The notes under the pieces were generated by a model. The model saw only the letters and a list, made by a program, of their open reading frames with translations. It was not told where the DNA came from and searched no databases. The translations under genes were made by a program, and so were the position numbers. This document shows positions 37,427-50,659 of a stretch of DNA of 64,000 nt, in pieces. This DNA is from Acephala macrosclerotiorum (Eukaryota > Ascomycota > Leotiomycetes > Helotiales > Mollisiaceae), in the NCBI GenBank assembly GCA_014904845.1, contig MU119244.1, forward strand, positions 248,001-312,000, given 5' to 3'. The first letter of the stretch is position 1. Every line of letters begins with the position of its first letter.

Positions 37427-40400
37427 ATGAGCAAGATGGCTAGGAATAGAGGCTATGGTGGCTTCAGCGAAGACCCGTATGCCAATGGGAACGGCAATGG
37501 CAATGGATATGGCGGAGCCATTGCAGAGGCAGATGATTACGATCCATATGGCTCGAGCTATGTCGACAGATATGGCACTCCCCCTATAACCACTCCCTCT
37601 CCTCCGGCGACGCGATCAGGATTCTCTCGACCACCACCAAGACTTGCGCCAGAGAGCAATGCGGAAAAGCAAATAGGCGAGGTCTTGGAACACATAAATA
37701 CAGAATGGCCAGCGATGTGCGAGAATGAATGTTTGCCAGTCCATGTTGCCCTTCAGCTATTGGATACGAGTTCTGTTGGCCGAGCTCACGAGTACCGAGA
37801 GTTCGAGAGGACGCATAGATATCTGCAAGACTCTCTGAAAGCTATTGTCCACGAGCATCATCAAGGATTCAATAGTTCGATTGGTACTTTCCATAAGATC
37901 CAGTCGAGTATACAAACCTCTCAGAAACGGGTACGCACATTGAAGGAGTCTTTGAGTCAATCGAAAACGAGTTTGACTACTACGGATCCAGAATTGAAGA
38001 AGCTGGCAACTGCTTCGCAAAACTACGATGAATTAATCCACACACTTTCTGAGATTGAGGATCTGCGGCTGGTACCGGACCAACTGGAGGCGAGGATTTC
38101 CGAGAAGAGATTCTTGACGGCTGTGGACATACTACAGAGGGCGTTGAGGCGGATCAGAGTGCCGGCGATGGACGAGATTGGAGCATTGAGTGACCTGCGA
38201 AGTTACCTCACGAACCAAGAGACTGCTTTGACAGACATTCTTATTGAGGAGCTGCATGATCACTTGTATCTCAAGTCTCCATACTGTCAAGAAAGATGGC
38301 AGACGATTGCTAAGAGCCAAGGAGCGTTGGGCAAGGACAAACTTGAGAAGGCCGTGGCTTTTCGTCCGTTCTACGAGGTGTTGGATACCATGGATTTGAC
38401 TGAGCCTATGGTCGAAGACCCTTCAAAGAATCCTGAAGCAGATACGTTCTACTATGTTAAACTGCTTGTTGAGGCCTTAAACAAACTAGGCCGCCTTGAT
38501 TCAGCTGTCGACACCATCAAGCAGAGACTTCCAGTCGAGCTGTTTGGTATCGTCACCGAGACGAACAGTGAGGTCGATCAGAAGCATCCAAGCTCGTTAC
38601 GAGGTGGCATCACAAATGCTCAAGGCAACCAAGCATTCGGCAGTCGTGAGAACAGTATTCGTTCAGACGTCATCTATGACCTGCTTTGGGCTCTCTATGC
38701 TAAATTCGAAGCTATTGCTGAAAGTCATCGAGTCTTCCATGATGTTGTGAAATCCATCGTGCGACGAGAGGGTGCAAGAAATTCATCAATGCTTCTGGGG
38801 AGTTTCAAAGAACTCTGGAATCTGTACCAGAACGAGATTCGGTCTCTGTTGCATAATTATGTGACAACTGATGCTGACGTCTACGAATTCAATTCTTCCC
38901 CGAAGCCTGGTGCTACAAAGCAAGATTTGAAACGCGAGCATCTTTTCCAATTCTCAGATGCAGACTCGAAGTCTGTACAAATGACCACCGAGTATCAAGA
39001 TTTGGAAGGTATTATTCGAGCTGCCGTTCCAGGTCTTATGTCAGGCAGAAAGCCAGGAGCCGATGGCAAGAAGGCACCTCAGAGAGTTGAAAGCATCATT
39101 GAGCGTAATGGATCACGTCGGGGTGTCAGTGCTGTTTATGATAACAAATCAGGCGGCATTGGGGCTCACAAGTCGCTGGTGGAGCCAAGTGTTTTCAACA
39201 TGAGTCTTTTGTTACCTCCTACTCTAGGCTTCTTGCAAAGGTTGAAGAGCATCGTGCCACCGGGATCGGATCTAGTCACGAGTACCCTTACATCATTCCT
39301 GGACAATTTCCTTGTCAACGTATTCCTGCCACAACTTGAAGAGACTTTAGGAAAGCTATGCGATACTGTCTTTGAAGAGACGGACGCCTTCCAACAAGAC
39401 TCTCAATGGACAAAGGTTGCTCGGCGACCTATATTCAAGGGAACAGCGGCGTTCTATACCTTAATCACGGCATTCTGTCGAATGTTGGATACAATCCCGC
39501 ATGATCAGGCCCTTAGCATGCTCATTGTCAACCAGATGATGAGATACTACGATCGTTGCTGCGACTGGTTCAAGTCATTGGTCTCGCGAGTTCGAGACTC
39601 TGAGGGTGTTACCCTTAAGCTGTCTGCTGTACTAGCTGCTGGTCCAGGAGACATACACGAAACAATGCAGAAGCTCTGGACATCGGAAACAGTGGATACA
39701 GAACTACTAGAAAAGGAGACAGGTCTGCTTATTTTGCAGACTAACGAAAGTCCATTGCAACAGGACGATATCATCTCGGATCGCGAGACAATCTCTAACC
39801 TCTGTGTTCTCTACACAAGTATGAAATGGATAGCCATCAAGATTATCGACTTTCGACACATCACCCGCAATGATGCCAATTCCTCTCGTACTTCTTTGCC
39901 AAAGAACAGACGGTGGACGCTGCTCAACGATGCTTCGAGGAACCAAGACGAGCAGATTCCTGTTTACCTCCCGATGACTCAGGAGACTGTTGGGTAAATT
40001 GCTCCATAATTTGATACGTTATTCTTAGCTAATCATCCTAGTGCTTTCGATTCCATTGTATCGTCGTACCAAGAACTTGCTGGTACCGTTCTCTTGACAT
40101 TGCACATGGAAGCTCGTTGCCAGATCATCCAGTCTCTGGCCACAGCCCTTTCTCCAGATACTACTCCTTATCTTCTGGAACAAGTCGTCAACGATCCCGA
40201 TGCTAATATATTGAGCCTCAATGCCGAGCTTGTATCGTATGATGAAACTATTGTTCGCTTCCTCCGCGAGAAAGAGATATCATTTATTCGGACAGGCTTA
40301 GGCCTCTTGGTTGATACTTTCTTGGTCACCAACGCTGGCATGGTCAGGGCTATGAATGCAAATGGCTGCGGAAGAATGCAACTCAACATTCTCGTCTTGC

Positions 40401-40684
40401 AGCAGAACTTGAAGAATATCGAAGCAGACGTCAGCTTAGACCGCGCAGCGAAATTCTTTGACTTGTTCACAGAAGGACCAGATGCTGTGGTAAAACAGGC
40501 TAAGGACGAAAAAGAGAGCGGTAGTGGAGGAAAGGAGACCTTCTCCTACGAAGAGCTGAAGACATTAGTAGAACTGTGCTACAGCGAGCAGCTCTCGAAC
40601 CCGGAACGTGGTATCAGCACAGTGGCAAAACGTGGCATGGGCGAACATCTCCTGCAGCTAAGTGAGTATATGTGGCAGAGTTAA
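37427..40684 (+). CDS. SEC8: Sec8, exocyst subunit
   Basis: A tethering subunit of the exocyst, which docks secretory vesicles at growth sites such as the hyphal tip. Two exons (37427-39993, 40042-40684) give 1069 aa, the size expected for fungal Sec8. After a Gly/Asn- and Pro-rich N-terminal 90 residues comes the Sec8 domain (EKQIGEVLEHINTEWPAM, then FNSSIGTFHKIQSSIQTSQK), a helical coiled region, followed by the long helical-bundle body. The start was set at ATG 37427 because the frame upstream has no ATG; ATG 37436 is an alternative. The intron carries a GCTAATC branch site. The NG(NG) repeat near residue 20 is low-complexity and likely disordered. Confidence 0.92.
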
Positions 40685-42402
40685 GAAAAAGGGTCGGGTC
40701 GGAGGTTGGCATTTGCTATCTCATTGCATTTGGCGTGGAGTCTGGGATGTGATGAATGCTTATAGGGTATTTTCTTGTATATATAGAGTACGAAGAGAAT
40801 TCTTCTTCTCACCAATGAATCTGGAGGAATACCCTGGCGATGATCACCATGTTTTTGTTCCGGAGTGTCCGTCTGGTGACTAAACATGCATTTTTGAAGA
40901 TCTCGGTGTGAGGAGAGTGGCTAAAGAGAGGGTCAGGATCTGCTATCTGGTGGCGAATGGCTTCATTGTTGCTGGATGCGGGGTATGTGCAGTAAGAGTA
41001 CGAATATCGTGTGGCTGGGGAGTTTGGAACGGCAGAACCCGAAATGAGGTCTCTCACAGACTCACTTTCGTGTCTAAATATATCGATAGGTGAATGAACT
41101 GCACGTGGTAGACTCATGACGGAAGCGAGATATCTCAATCTCATATAGACATTTCTCGTCCATGCTTCACTTTTTGTTCTACCTCCTATTAATACTCGGC
41201 GACCGATTATCATATGGAAGCCTTCTCGAAGTATAGCACGGGTCCAAGCGAACCATAAACACTCAGGGGCTCTTTGACCACGCCGCTGCTGCACAGTGAC
41301 GCCAAGCCAAGCAGTTCTTTGGCTGGAGAGGTAGTTGTTTGGCTGCAAGCTACCAACCACAACAGTTCGACGCCGATTCACGTTCAGCCACGTTGTTGAA
41401 GCTCAAGAGGCGCACGGAGGCGGGAACCTGCAGAACCTGCTGGGCCGAGGCGATCATGTTCTACTTGAAACACTCACCTCCTGTCGTGCTTCTGGTCCGT
41501 GAATCATGTAAAAGCGAGATTTACGTATCTGCAGCTGAATGTTGTCGCGGTGGAAGTTTATGGCTGCGCCTTGATTGAGGATGAAGACAAAGACAGGTGA
41601 GGGTTGGGAGCACTGCAGCTGAATATGCAAAGGGGGTCCCTGATTGATAAGAATTTGGTGATATTGTAATTGGCAAATGATTTAGATTCAGGGGATGGGA
41701 GGGAAAAGAAGCTATTTCGACAGCGGTGACGTACCCTACCCTGAAGGCGCATCCTTGATTTTTTCAACGTCCAAATTTTGGGGGGCAAGCTTCTGATGCG
41801 CATTGCCCAAACCGAGATTGAGAGACGACGTCAACGGTATTAGATATTAGCCTGATTGATGCATCTGCAACTCTCACCAACTCTCACCACATCCCACTCT
41901 TTTCCCATCGTTCGTGTGTGCGAACTACGGACTTCTCCACCTCGACTCGAGAATAGCAGCGCCCTCCACATCCACAACAGTCATCCCCCCTGCCCCTATC
42001 GCCAGGCTTGCGATCGCCGCAAAAAGAAGAAAAACTAGAGGCGGCATCTTTGCATCGCGCACCGCATTGTGGTTGCTGCGGCATATTCGTGGGCCCGCAA
42101 GTTTGGCGTGCTAGGCCTGCAAGTCCAAACGGAACGTCAAGCATATCTCGCCAACCAGAGAGCCAATTTAAGCCATCGCTGAACGACCACCAACTCTCCA
42201 CCTCGCCTCGTAGCAAAGTACTCCTTGGCAACCAACGCGACTTCATTTTCAACACCACGACGTCCACACTCGTTTTGCGGAAACTTGGGCCGACGACGAC
42301 ACGTTGAACATCTTTTCTCTTTCCATTCGCACATCTGCCAACCCGGCACATCAACAAGTACACGTCTTCAAAGTGTCTGCGATCACAGAGCCATCGCCAG
42401 AC
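40685..42402. other. intergenic, SEC8 3' flank and SMI1 promoter
   Basis: 1.7 kb with no supported gene. The region 41850-42400 is C/T rich and probably holds the SMI1 promoter and leader. A short peptide resembling the start of a zinc cluster (RQACDRRKKKK, 42000) lacks the needed cysteines. Confidence 0.5.
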
Positions 42403-44186
42403 ATGGCGTCGTAAGTTCGCCCATCCCCTTTCTCTACTCTACGCATCAGGTTACTTCTCTACCGCGCCGACGACTTCTCATGCAACCTCACTAATACTGA
42501 CTGTGGCATGCAGGTTCGGTTCAGCTTTTCGATCGTTTTGGCATACAATGACCAGCTATGACCGACGTGCGTTTGTTATGCCCTGTTTAGCATCCAACCT
42601 TCGATCTAACGATGTAAACAGATTCCTCCTTCGACTCTCCCTACCGAACCGGGCAACATGCTCCTCTCTCACAAAGCCGACATGAGCCCTTGACATCCAT
42701 CGCAACGACTGCTTCGGAATCCCGTGCGGATATCAATTCTCCTTATTTCGAAGATGCGGATCGACACTCTATGACAGCCTTGAATGGGGGCGCTTATCCT
42801 AATTCACCACATCCTCACAGTCCTTCTCCGATATCTCCCTCGCCGTACTCGCCTGGCATGAGATCTACAGATGCTCTGCGAAGAACAAATACAAATGAGA
42901 ACTTTGAGAATGTTACTCCTGGTGAGATTCAATTACAGGCTTTTCAGGAAGGTCTGCCTCCACCACCTCCTGTAGGTCATTCATGGAAGCGAATTGATCG
43001 GTGGGCGGAAGAGAACTACCCTGAGCTTTTCGATCAATTGGGTGAGGGATGCACAACGAATGATTTGAATGAGTTGGAACATATACTGGATTGCTCTCTT
43101 CCTATGGAAGTCCGCGAATCATTACAAGTTCACGATGGACAAGAGCGAGGCGGCACACCTACTGGTATCATCTTTGGCTCTATGTTGCTGGATTGCGAGG
43201 AGATGGTTCAGGAGTGGGAAAATTGGAAGAAGGTCAATGCGGAGTATTTGACGGAACCAGTCAACTACAAGCCAGCTGCACCTGCTAAGGCTCTTGGTGG
43301 AAGCTCATCCTCTTCTTCAAAGACCCCTCAACAATCTGGACAAAATCCCTTCTGGAGACAAGATCTGCTTTCCCGACAAGAATCACAACCTCCAAATGCC
43401 ATTCAAAAGGTCTATGCACACCCTGCCTGGATTCCAATGGTCAGAGATTGGGGAGGAAACAACTTGGCTGTTGATTTGGCGCCTGGTCCGGCAGGAAAAT
43501 GGGGTCAGGTTATTCTGTTTGGTCGTGACTACGATTGCAAATACGTGATCGCCAGATCGTGGTCTGATTTCCTAGCTAAGGTTGCGGATGACTTGAACAG
43601 TGGCAAGTGGTTTGTTGACGAAGACACCAACGAGCTCAAGTTGAGGGAATTCAAGTCTGGGAAGGTTGAGCCAGGATACTTGGAAATTCTGCGGTGGAGA
43701 GTGGATCAGAAGTATGGTCGCCGAAACGTCCGACGCAGGTCGATGGCGCCTCAAAACGGCCAACCGAGTGGATCACCTACTGGATCGCCATACGCTAGCC
43801 CAACAGCTGAGGTCGGAGGAGAGCCACGAGGACGTTCAATGCAACGATTCAGCGGAGCCTCGCCTGTTGCAAGCCCCAACCGACCGAATTATGGCAAATC
43901 AAGCCCTCTAGCAAGAGTTGCAGAAGAAGCCGGCTCGTCTCCTATTAAGGTTCACACAAATGGCATCAAGCCAGAGAAACTTGTTGAGGTTGACACACCA
44001 AGACCCAGCGAGGATCAGCGGGATTCAAAGGGCAAGAAAGCTCTTGAATCATTACTTGAGCGGGTGTCCCTGGATGGCGACAAGGAGAACTCAAAGAACG
44101 GAGAAGCAAACGTCCCTCTGGTCAATGGAAACGGCAAGAAGGCAACGGTTGAGGACGATACCACGATGAAGACGATCGAGATCTAA
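42403..44186 (+). CDS. SMI1: Smi1/Knr4 cell-wall synthesis regulator
   Basis: Smi1/Knr4 links glucan synthase and cell-wall integrity signalling in fungi. Three exons (42403-42410, 42514-42566, 42622-44186) give 541 aa. The first exon has only 8 bases (ATGGCGTC). The N-terminus MASFGSAFRSFWHTMTSYDR is typical of filamentous-fungal members. The Smi1/Knr4 domain begins at SWKRIDRWAEENYPELFDQL and includes LPMEVRESLQVHDGQERGG, GIIFGSMLLDCEEM and YDCKYVIARSWSDFLAKVAD. The C-terminal 200 residues are Ser/Pro and Lys/Glu rich and probably disordered, with many SP/TP sites that kinases could use. Confidence 0.93.
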
Positions 44187-45310
44187 GATCCCACGCACTT
44201 CCCTTTTAATACAGCAGATCGACATGAAACGAGGCGTTCACAGGCGCGAAATTCACATGGAAGTTTTCTCTTTTTTTGAAAACAGGACATAATGGAATGA
44301 CAGCACTCATGCATTGGAGTGGTGGTCTTTTTGTGTTGTTTCTGAAATCTGACCAGAAACGGGTTCTTTTTTCTTCCAAGAAGTAAATGGGAGAGGATCA
44401 AGTGCTTTTTTCATGAGGCGTAATTGAAATTCATTCAGTTCAGCATACGAGAGTAGGTGGAGATTCGATTCTAGCCGCTTTTTCTCTTCGACGTCGTATT
44501 TTTTTCGAAAATCGCGGGCCTGGTGGAGACCGGATTTCAACTCTCTCCGCTGGCTGGGAAAGCTTTTTATGTGTGTGGTACTTGTACAATTATGGTAGAA
44601 TGGCGGATAAGCTTTGGAGTGGGAATTGCATTTTCTTCGTTTCTGTTGGGGGCGTGAAAAGAGAGTGAAGCCGGGGATGAATAAGAACTGGGAAGCGAAC
44701 AGGGCAAATTTTATGTATATGACGAGACCCTGGAATGGAAGATGATACCTTCTGCTTTGTGGCTTGTTTCTGATGAATAGAGAAAAGAGAAGCAATGCAA
44801 ATGGAATGGGAGCATAACAGTAACGCTTCATGCCTAGATGGGTGGCAGCGTTTGTGTAGAGTGTAGAGTGGTAATGCAGGGCTCGATGAGGAGCTACTGA
44901 ATACAAGCATTTATTGAACTGGTCTTCACGTCTACCTCATCTTCAGCTATCAATTCTAGGTGACTAATAGCCATCAAATCAGTCACAAAGCTTCAAAAGA
45001 AAACTGATGGAGCTGACGATGAGGCTGAACAATCCACGTGATCCAATTATTAGCGCTTGCCGCCCGCAGTCGCATCATGCCGCGCAAGCTGACAGCTACC
45101 CACTCCACTTGATCACCGAAGCTTCAACCTTTCCTGCGCAAGTCCACTACTTTCATACAAATTCCTGACATTTGATTTCCTTGCCTCGTACGAGCTCGAG
45201 GATCGCATTAGGATTTGAAGTCGACTTGAAACCAAGGCTGCGAAACTTGGAACTGGGAAGTAACAGGATAGCTGAGGGAACTTGGAAGGAAGTGAAAGAA
45301 AGCGAGCAAC
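44187..45310. other. intergenic, nothing supported
   Basis: 1.1 kb. A 199-codon minus-strand frame (44307-44906) is present but has no protein-like features. The right part is the promoter of the Vps68-like gene. Confidence 0.5.
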
Positions 45311-45938
45311 ATGGCAGAAGAACGTCTCTGGAAATTCAGAAAGCCGGAATGGATGAATAGTGCTACGGCGAGGAGCGCGGGTGTTTATGGTGCTGGTGCG
45401 CTGGTATGTGTTCCTCTTCTTTGCCTGGAGCCTTGCGCTCTCAGCACCAATTTCCCTTCTTCCCCAACAACCAGACTCCAAATTGAAATGAATGAATACT
45501 GATGATAATCTACAGTTCTCACTAGCGTTCTTCGCCCTCCTCGACGCCGCTGTCTGGTCCCACTCCTCCCGCAACGGCTCCTCCATTCACATCACCTTCA
45601 TCGACTGGCTCCCTCTCATCTTCTCCTCTTTGGGGATGCTCATCATCAACTCCATTGAAAAGACCCGTCTTGCCGCAGACTCTTTCTCATATAGTGGGAG
45701 TGGGGTGGCTTGGAAAGCGAGAGTGGTGTTGTTTTTGGGGTTTGCGTCTCTGGCGGGGGGGATGGCGGGTGGTGTTACAGTGCTGGTGTTGAAGTATGTG
45801 GTGCCGGGGGCGCCGTGGCCTACGATTTATATGGGGATTTCGAATGTGGTGTCAAATGGGCTTGTGATGTTGAGCAGTGTGGTGTTGTGGATTAGTCAGA
45901 ATATGGAGGATGAGTATTCTTATAACTTGGCTTTGTGA
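45311..45938 (+). CDS. UPF0220 / TMEM50 family membrane protein (Vps68-like)
   Basis: Two exons (45311-45403, 45516-45938) give 171 aa with four hydrophobic segments: around GVYGAGALFSLAFFALLDAA, FIDWLPLIFSSLGMLIINS, VVLFLGFASLAGGMAGGV and SNVVSNGLVMLSSVVLWIS. The length, the order of segments and the motif WxxxLPLIFSSLGMLIINSI are those of the UPF0220 family, whose yeast member Vps68 acts in vacuolar/endosomal traffic and whose human members are TMEM50A/B. The N-terminal MAEERLWKFRKPEW is cytosolic in the usual model. Confidence 0.82.
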
Positions 45939-46635
45939 GGGGGCTGAGTTGTGAGATGCTCGGGTTATGGTGGAGAGGGGGGGAAAGGGAAGATTGAGAA
46001 CTGGAGGGAAGGATAGGCGGGCATTTATGGAGTTTGCGATGCTGGGAAGCTCGAGGGAGCTGCGTTGAGCTGGAACACGATGAGGCAAGGCGTGGAGGTG
46101 AAGGGCGCAGCAATTTCTATACTTTGGGAACCATCTTTTTGTAGCATATGTCTGTGATTATAGCAAGCAGCGACAAGCGTTCTCTTTGTCTCAGCATGAT
46201 TTCTTCAGGTTGCGCCGGCTTGGTCTTCACTTTCAGAGTAGGTTAATCGTGAGAATACCTCACGGAATCCCTTCCAATTACAATTGCGGCCAATATGATA
46301 CTTCAACCTCAAAATTGGTTCTTAGATAATGGAAGCCTACAGATGTTCCACTAAACCCCCCAATTGACACCCGAACCAGCCACCGAATCAGAGGCCCGCG
46401 AATGTCCCGAGGGACCCTGACGCATCGCGTTCGCCCAATCCCGCACGCGAATGTCCGGCTCCAACATTGAACATTTTGAACCTCTATTTCGACCTCTCCT
46501 TCACACGTACATTCTCACATTCCCTTCTTCCTTTTTTCACACATATTTACGCATGGCTTTCATCCCATCTTCATCTCGGTAGCACCACCCATCTTCCCAT
46601 TCCCTTCTTTGATAAGAGGGAAACAAAACGACGCA
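45939..46635. other. intergenic, nothing seen
   Basis: 0.7 kb: 3' flank of the Vps68-like gene and T/C-rich promoter of GPI13. Confidence 0.5.
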
Positions 46636-49600
46636 ATGGCGTCAGCACAACCTCCCGAAGCTCCAAGACTAAAGACAGTGGCACCTACGGTGCCAAAAGC
46701 GGTGCCAGGAAACACAAATTCGATAGCAGCACAATACGCGCGCGCCAAAGCAGCGAAAGACGCAGCAGATGAAAGGAAAGCGAGGGGATTGAAGAGTAGT
46801 GGTGGTGGAGGGGGATTGGATAGCAGGGGAAGGGTGAAGAGTCCGGTTGTTGGGTTGAACGAGTGGAAGGCGGGTAGGTTTGGGAGGGAGTGGGTGTGGG
46901 TGTGGGGGTTTTTTGGGTGGTTGTTGTGAGTTTTTACTTTTTCGTTTGGGGATTATTGGGGGAGAAAGGATGGGTGGGAGAGAGAGGGTGGGGAGAAAAT
47001 GGGAGGGGCGGAGATGGGATGGCTTGAGCTAATTGGGGATAGGTTCACACATCTCGCGGGGCTATACTTCTTCACGAGAGGATTCTTGCTTACGAGGCTG
47101 GTGCTGGAGGAGAAGTCAACATGCGGAGAACCACCTATTACTCTCAGCGCGAGCTACAAAGATATTGGGACACCAGAAGCAGGTTGCTGGCATCCTAAAA
47201 CCTTCGACAAGGCCATTGTGCTTATTATCGATGCGTTGCGATACGACTTCACAATTCCCTTTGAATCCGATGAAGAGAATGGGAATCCAGCACAAGCATA
47301 CCATAACGCTCTCCCATTTCTCTACGAAACTGCTGTCAGGGAACCTCACAATGCTTTCCTGCTACCATTTATTGCGGATCCGCCAACGTCGACATTACAA
47401 CGATTGAAAGGCTTGACGACTGGCACATTGCCGACGTTTATTGACATTGGTTCAAGCTTTGCAGGGACAGCAATCGAGGAAGATAATCTGTTGATGCAGA
47501 TGAAAGACGCAGGAAAGAAGATCGTCCACCTGGGTGATGATACATGGCAAGCTCTTTTCCCTGGGTATTTCGAACCGAATATAAGTCGAGCTTACGACTC
47601 TTTCGCGGTATGGGATCTTCACACAGTGGACAATGGAGTTAATGAGCATATTTTTCCACTACTGGAGAAAGAGATGAAGACGAAATGGGATGTTATGTTT
47701 GCGCATTATCTAGGGGTAGATCATGCCGGCCATAGATATGGACCGAACCATCCTGCGATGACGGGAAAACTACAACAGATGGATGGAGTTCTCAGAAATG
47801 TTGTTGAGAAGTTGGATGAGGACACGTTGTTGGTGGTTATGGGTGATCACGGGATGGATGCTAAGGGAGATCATGGTGGAGAGTCCGATGATGAGGTTCA
47901 GGCTGCGTTGTGGATGTATTCTAAGAAAGGAGTATTTGGACGAACGAAGCCGGGGTTTTTGACGCCGCCGCAGCACGGGAAGGAAAGGCCAGTGGATCAA
48001 ATTGATTTGGTTCCTACGCTGGCTTTGTTACTCGGCTTGCCGATTCCGTTTAATAATCTGGGGAAGCCAATTGAAGAGGCGTTTGCGGGGAGGAAAGGCA
48101 ACGCGTGGGAGAATCTTGCGAATGTGGTTAGGACCACCGCTGCGGGTATTAAGAGGTATCAAGCTGCATACTTTGTAGCGCGAGGCATCGACGAGAGCAC
48201 GATCAATGGGTCACCGAGAGCTTTATGGTCCCTTGCTGAAGCAAAACTCGACAAGGGTGGAAAGCAGCAGGTGTGGCAAGATGTTTATTCCACATTCACG
48301 ACATATCAAGTGGAAACTCTGAGAGTATGTCGGGATCTATGGGCTCGTTTTGATGTCCCGAGTATGTGCTTGGGTATCGGGATCCTTGCTGCAAGTGTGT
48401 TGTCACTCATGCTGTTTGTAAATGGCAATCAAAGTGATGATGCGGCCGTGGTCGATAATCCGGAGCTAGATCGAGCAGAGCTGCAATTGGAGATCGACGA
48501 GTTCGCTAAAGGTAATGCTCCAGCGGATGTCGAGGAGACCACTAGTCGCTCAATTGTGAGAGGTGCTTTAATAGGCTCTCTTTTGGGAGCTGCCGCTGGA
48601 CCAACGGTCTGGATAGTGACTGGTGGCGGGTCTATACTCGAATTTTGTCTTGCTCTCACTGCTGTTTCTGGTCTACTTGGTGTCCTCTATCAAGAGATGA
48701 GAAGGAGGATGTCATTTGGTAATCCATTACCAGCTACTTTCTGGGGGTGGCTTGCTGTTATCTTTACCGTAAGTCAGTCGATTGGCTTTGCTTCGAACTC
48801 CTATACTATCTGGGAAGACTCGATTACGTTGTTCTTCATCAGTACATTTGGTATTGTGACAGCTACAGCATCGTTACGCCTGGAGAAGAAGTCTGAGATG
48901 ACTCTTGGAGTTTATCATTCCCTGGTCTTTGTGGCATTAGGCTGGGCAGCATCATTCTCCAAGCTCTGCAGAGAAGAGCAAATGCCTTACTGCCGATCGA
49001 CGTACTATGCTTCTGCAAACTCATCTACATCTGCTCCTTGGCAACTCATTATACCCTTCGTGGTTGCCATCGTCCTACCTTCCATCATCAAATCCTACTA
49101 CGCCAGTAGTAGAAACTACGAGGGGCTGGCACCTCTATGGATTGGATGGGCATTCCGAGCAGGACTGCTCATGAGTGCAATCTTCTGGACCTTGGATGCT
49201 GCAGACGATGCAAAGTGGTTCCCCAGCCTTGGAGAAAAGATACTCAAGAACCTTCGCGTCCCAATGGCGCAAACAGTCTTTGCTATGGCGATAGGAGCTG
49301 GATCCGTAGCATTTGGCTGGGCCGACCCCTGCGTCTCAATCACCACAAAGCCAGTTCCCAACGCTGGTGCTCACACAGACGGACCAAGCTCAACCGTCAC
49401 CATTCTCGGATACGCCAACACCCACGGAACCCGTTACTTCCTCCTCGTCATCAATATCCTGCTCTGCATTCTCATGGTCCAAAAGCCTATGGGCGCAGGC
49501 GCCATCTCCCTCATGACCTGGCAAATTCTCTCCCTCGTCGAAATCCTAGACCTCAACTCCCTAACCACTTCTCCTATCGGCCCTGTAATCCTCGCTCTTC

Positions 49601-50046
49601 TAGGCTCCTTCCACTTCTTCAAAACTGGCCACCAAGCAACCCTCTCCTCCATCCAATGGGAATCAGCATTTATCCCCCTCCACTCAATCAAATACCCCTG
49701 GTCACCCCTCCTCATCGCCCTCAACTCCTTCGGTGCCCAAATCCTAGCCGCTGCTTCCGTCCCCTTAATCGTATTATGGAAACAAAAACCACAAAAGAAA
49801 GGGATTCTGAGAAGTGTGGTTACGGGGTTGGCATGGCATGTAGCTTACTATGCGGTTATTGGATTGGCTACTACGATGTGGGCGGGGCATTTAAGGAGGC
49901 ATTTGATGCTATACAGGATTTTTTGTCCGAAGTTTATGACGGCTGCGGTGGTGTTGTTGGTTGTTGATGTGGTGGGGTTGCTGGTGACGCTGGTGGGGGT
50001 TAGGTGGAATGCTGTTAAGGTTGGGGAGACTTTTGGTTGGGGATGA
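46636..50046 (+). CDS. GPI13: Gpi13, GPI ethanolamine phosphate transferase 3 (PIG-O)
   Basis: Adds ethanolamine phosphate to the third mannose of the GPI anchor in the ER membrane, the bridge through which proteins are attached. Two exons (46636-46925, 47043-50046) give 1097 aa. The intron falls inside the first membrane segment (WGFFGWLLFTHLAGLYFF), which is restored only by splicing. The luminal phosphodiesterase-like domain shows VLIIDALRYDF, HYLGVDHAGHRYGPNHP and VVMGDHGMDAKGDHGG, the metal-binding residues of the alkaline phosphatase superfamily. More than ten hydrophobic segments follow from about residue 460. The N-terminal 90 residues are Ala/Lys rich and cytosolic. Confidence 0.95.
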
Positions 50047-50659
50047 GATGGAGCTGTACGAAGAGATGTGGGAGACTGTAAGTAGTGTGAGATAAAGAGG
50101 GGGTTCATTTGTATCAAAAAATCGAAGACAGGTCATATGGACCGGCATCTCCATTTGGACAGGATAGCATAGCATAGCGAAGGTATCTCGGGACTTGCAT
50201 CAACTAATTCATGTCTATTCAGGAACATGCTAGTGCTAATGTCCTCAATCTCCCAATCTTGTCTAGACTTTCAGAGTCATCCTCTTCCTACAAGGAAAGG
50301 CGCTACATGGCCAAGAAAGTCTGCTCTGCTCTGCCTGAGAGAGTACAGGCAAGCGAAGAGATTAGCAACGCCTCATGTTCCCCTCTTACTATGATCGTAA
50401 CTGCTACCTTTTTTCCCCCTCCTTCCTTTGTACTCAAGTGTTCAAACAATCAAGTTCTCGCCGGTCTCCACCAGACATCAAAACTTGACAGACCTGACTG
50501 AAGCCGAACCCCGAGTCAGTGTACTTCTTTTAAACAACACAAGATCCAGCGGGTGGGTCAGTATCCGAAAGGCATGACTTACCATTTGCCCTTCAGCACC
50601 ATATGACTTTCCATTTGGTCTGTCACATGGTAGATCTTCATGACTGCACGTTGTCTCGT
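50047..50659. other. convergent 3' flanks
   Basis: 0.6 kb between GPI13 and the SRR1-like gene, both ending here. No gene seen. Confidence 0.5.

Noticed and set aside
41990..42040. Peptide RQACDRRKKKK like a Zn2Cys6 cluster start
   Set aside because: Missing the spaced cysteines, followed at once by a stop, and no transcription-factor body nearby.
41884..42363. Cys-rich 159-codon minus-strand frame
   Set aside because: Antisense to the SMI1 leader; no signal peptide and no regular cysteine spacing.
44307..44906. 199-codon minus-strand frame
   Set aside because: Low-complexity, no family features; it sits in the 3' flank of SMI1 and the adjoining spacer.
49137..49967. 276-codon frame overlapping GPI13
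   Set aside because: Same-strand shadow of GPI13; Arg/Pro/His-rich as expected for an out-of-frame reading of C-rich codons.
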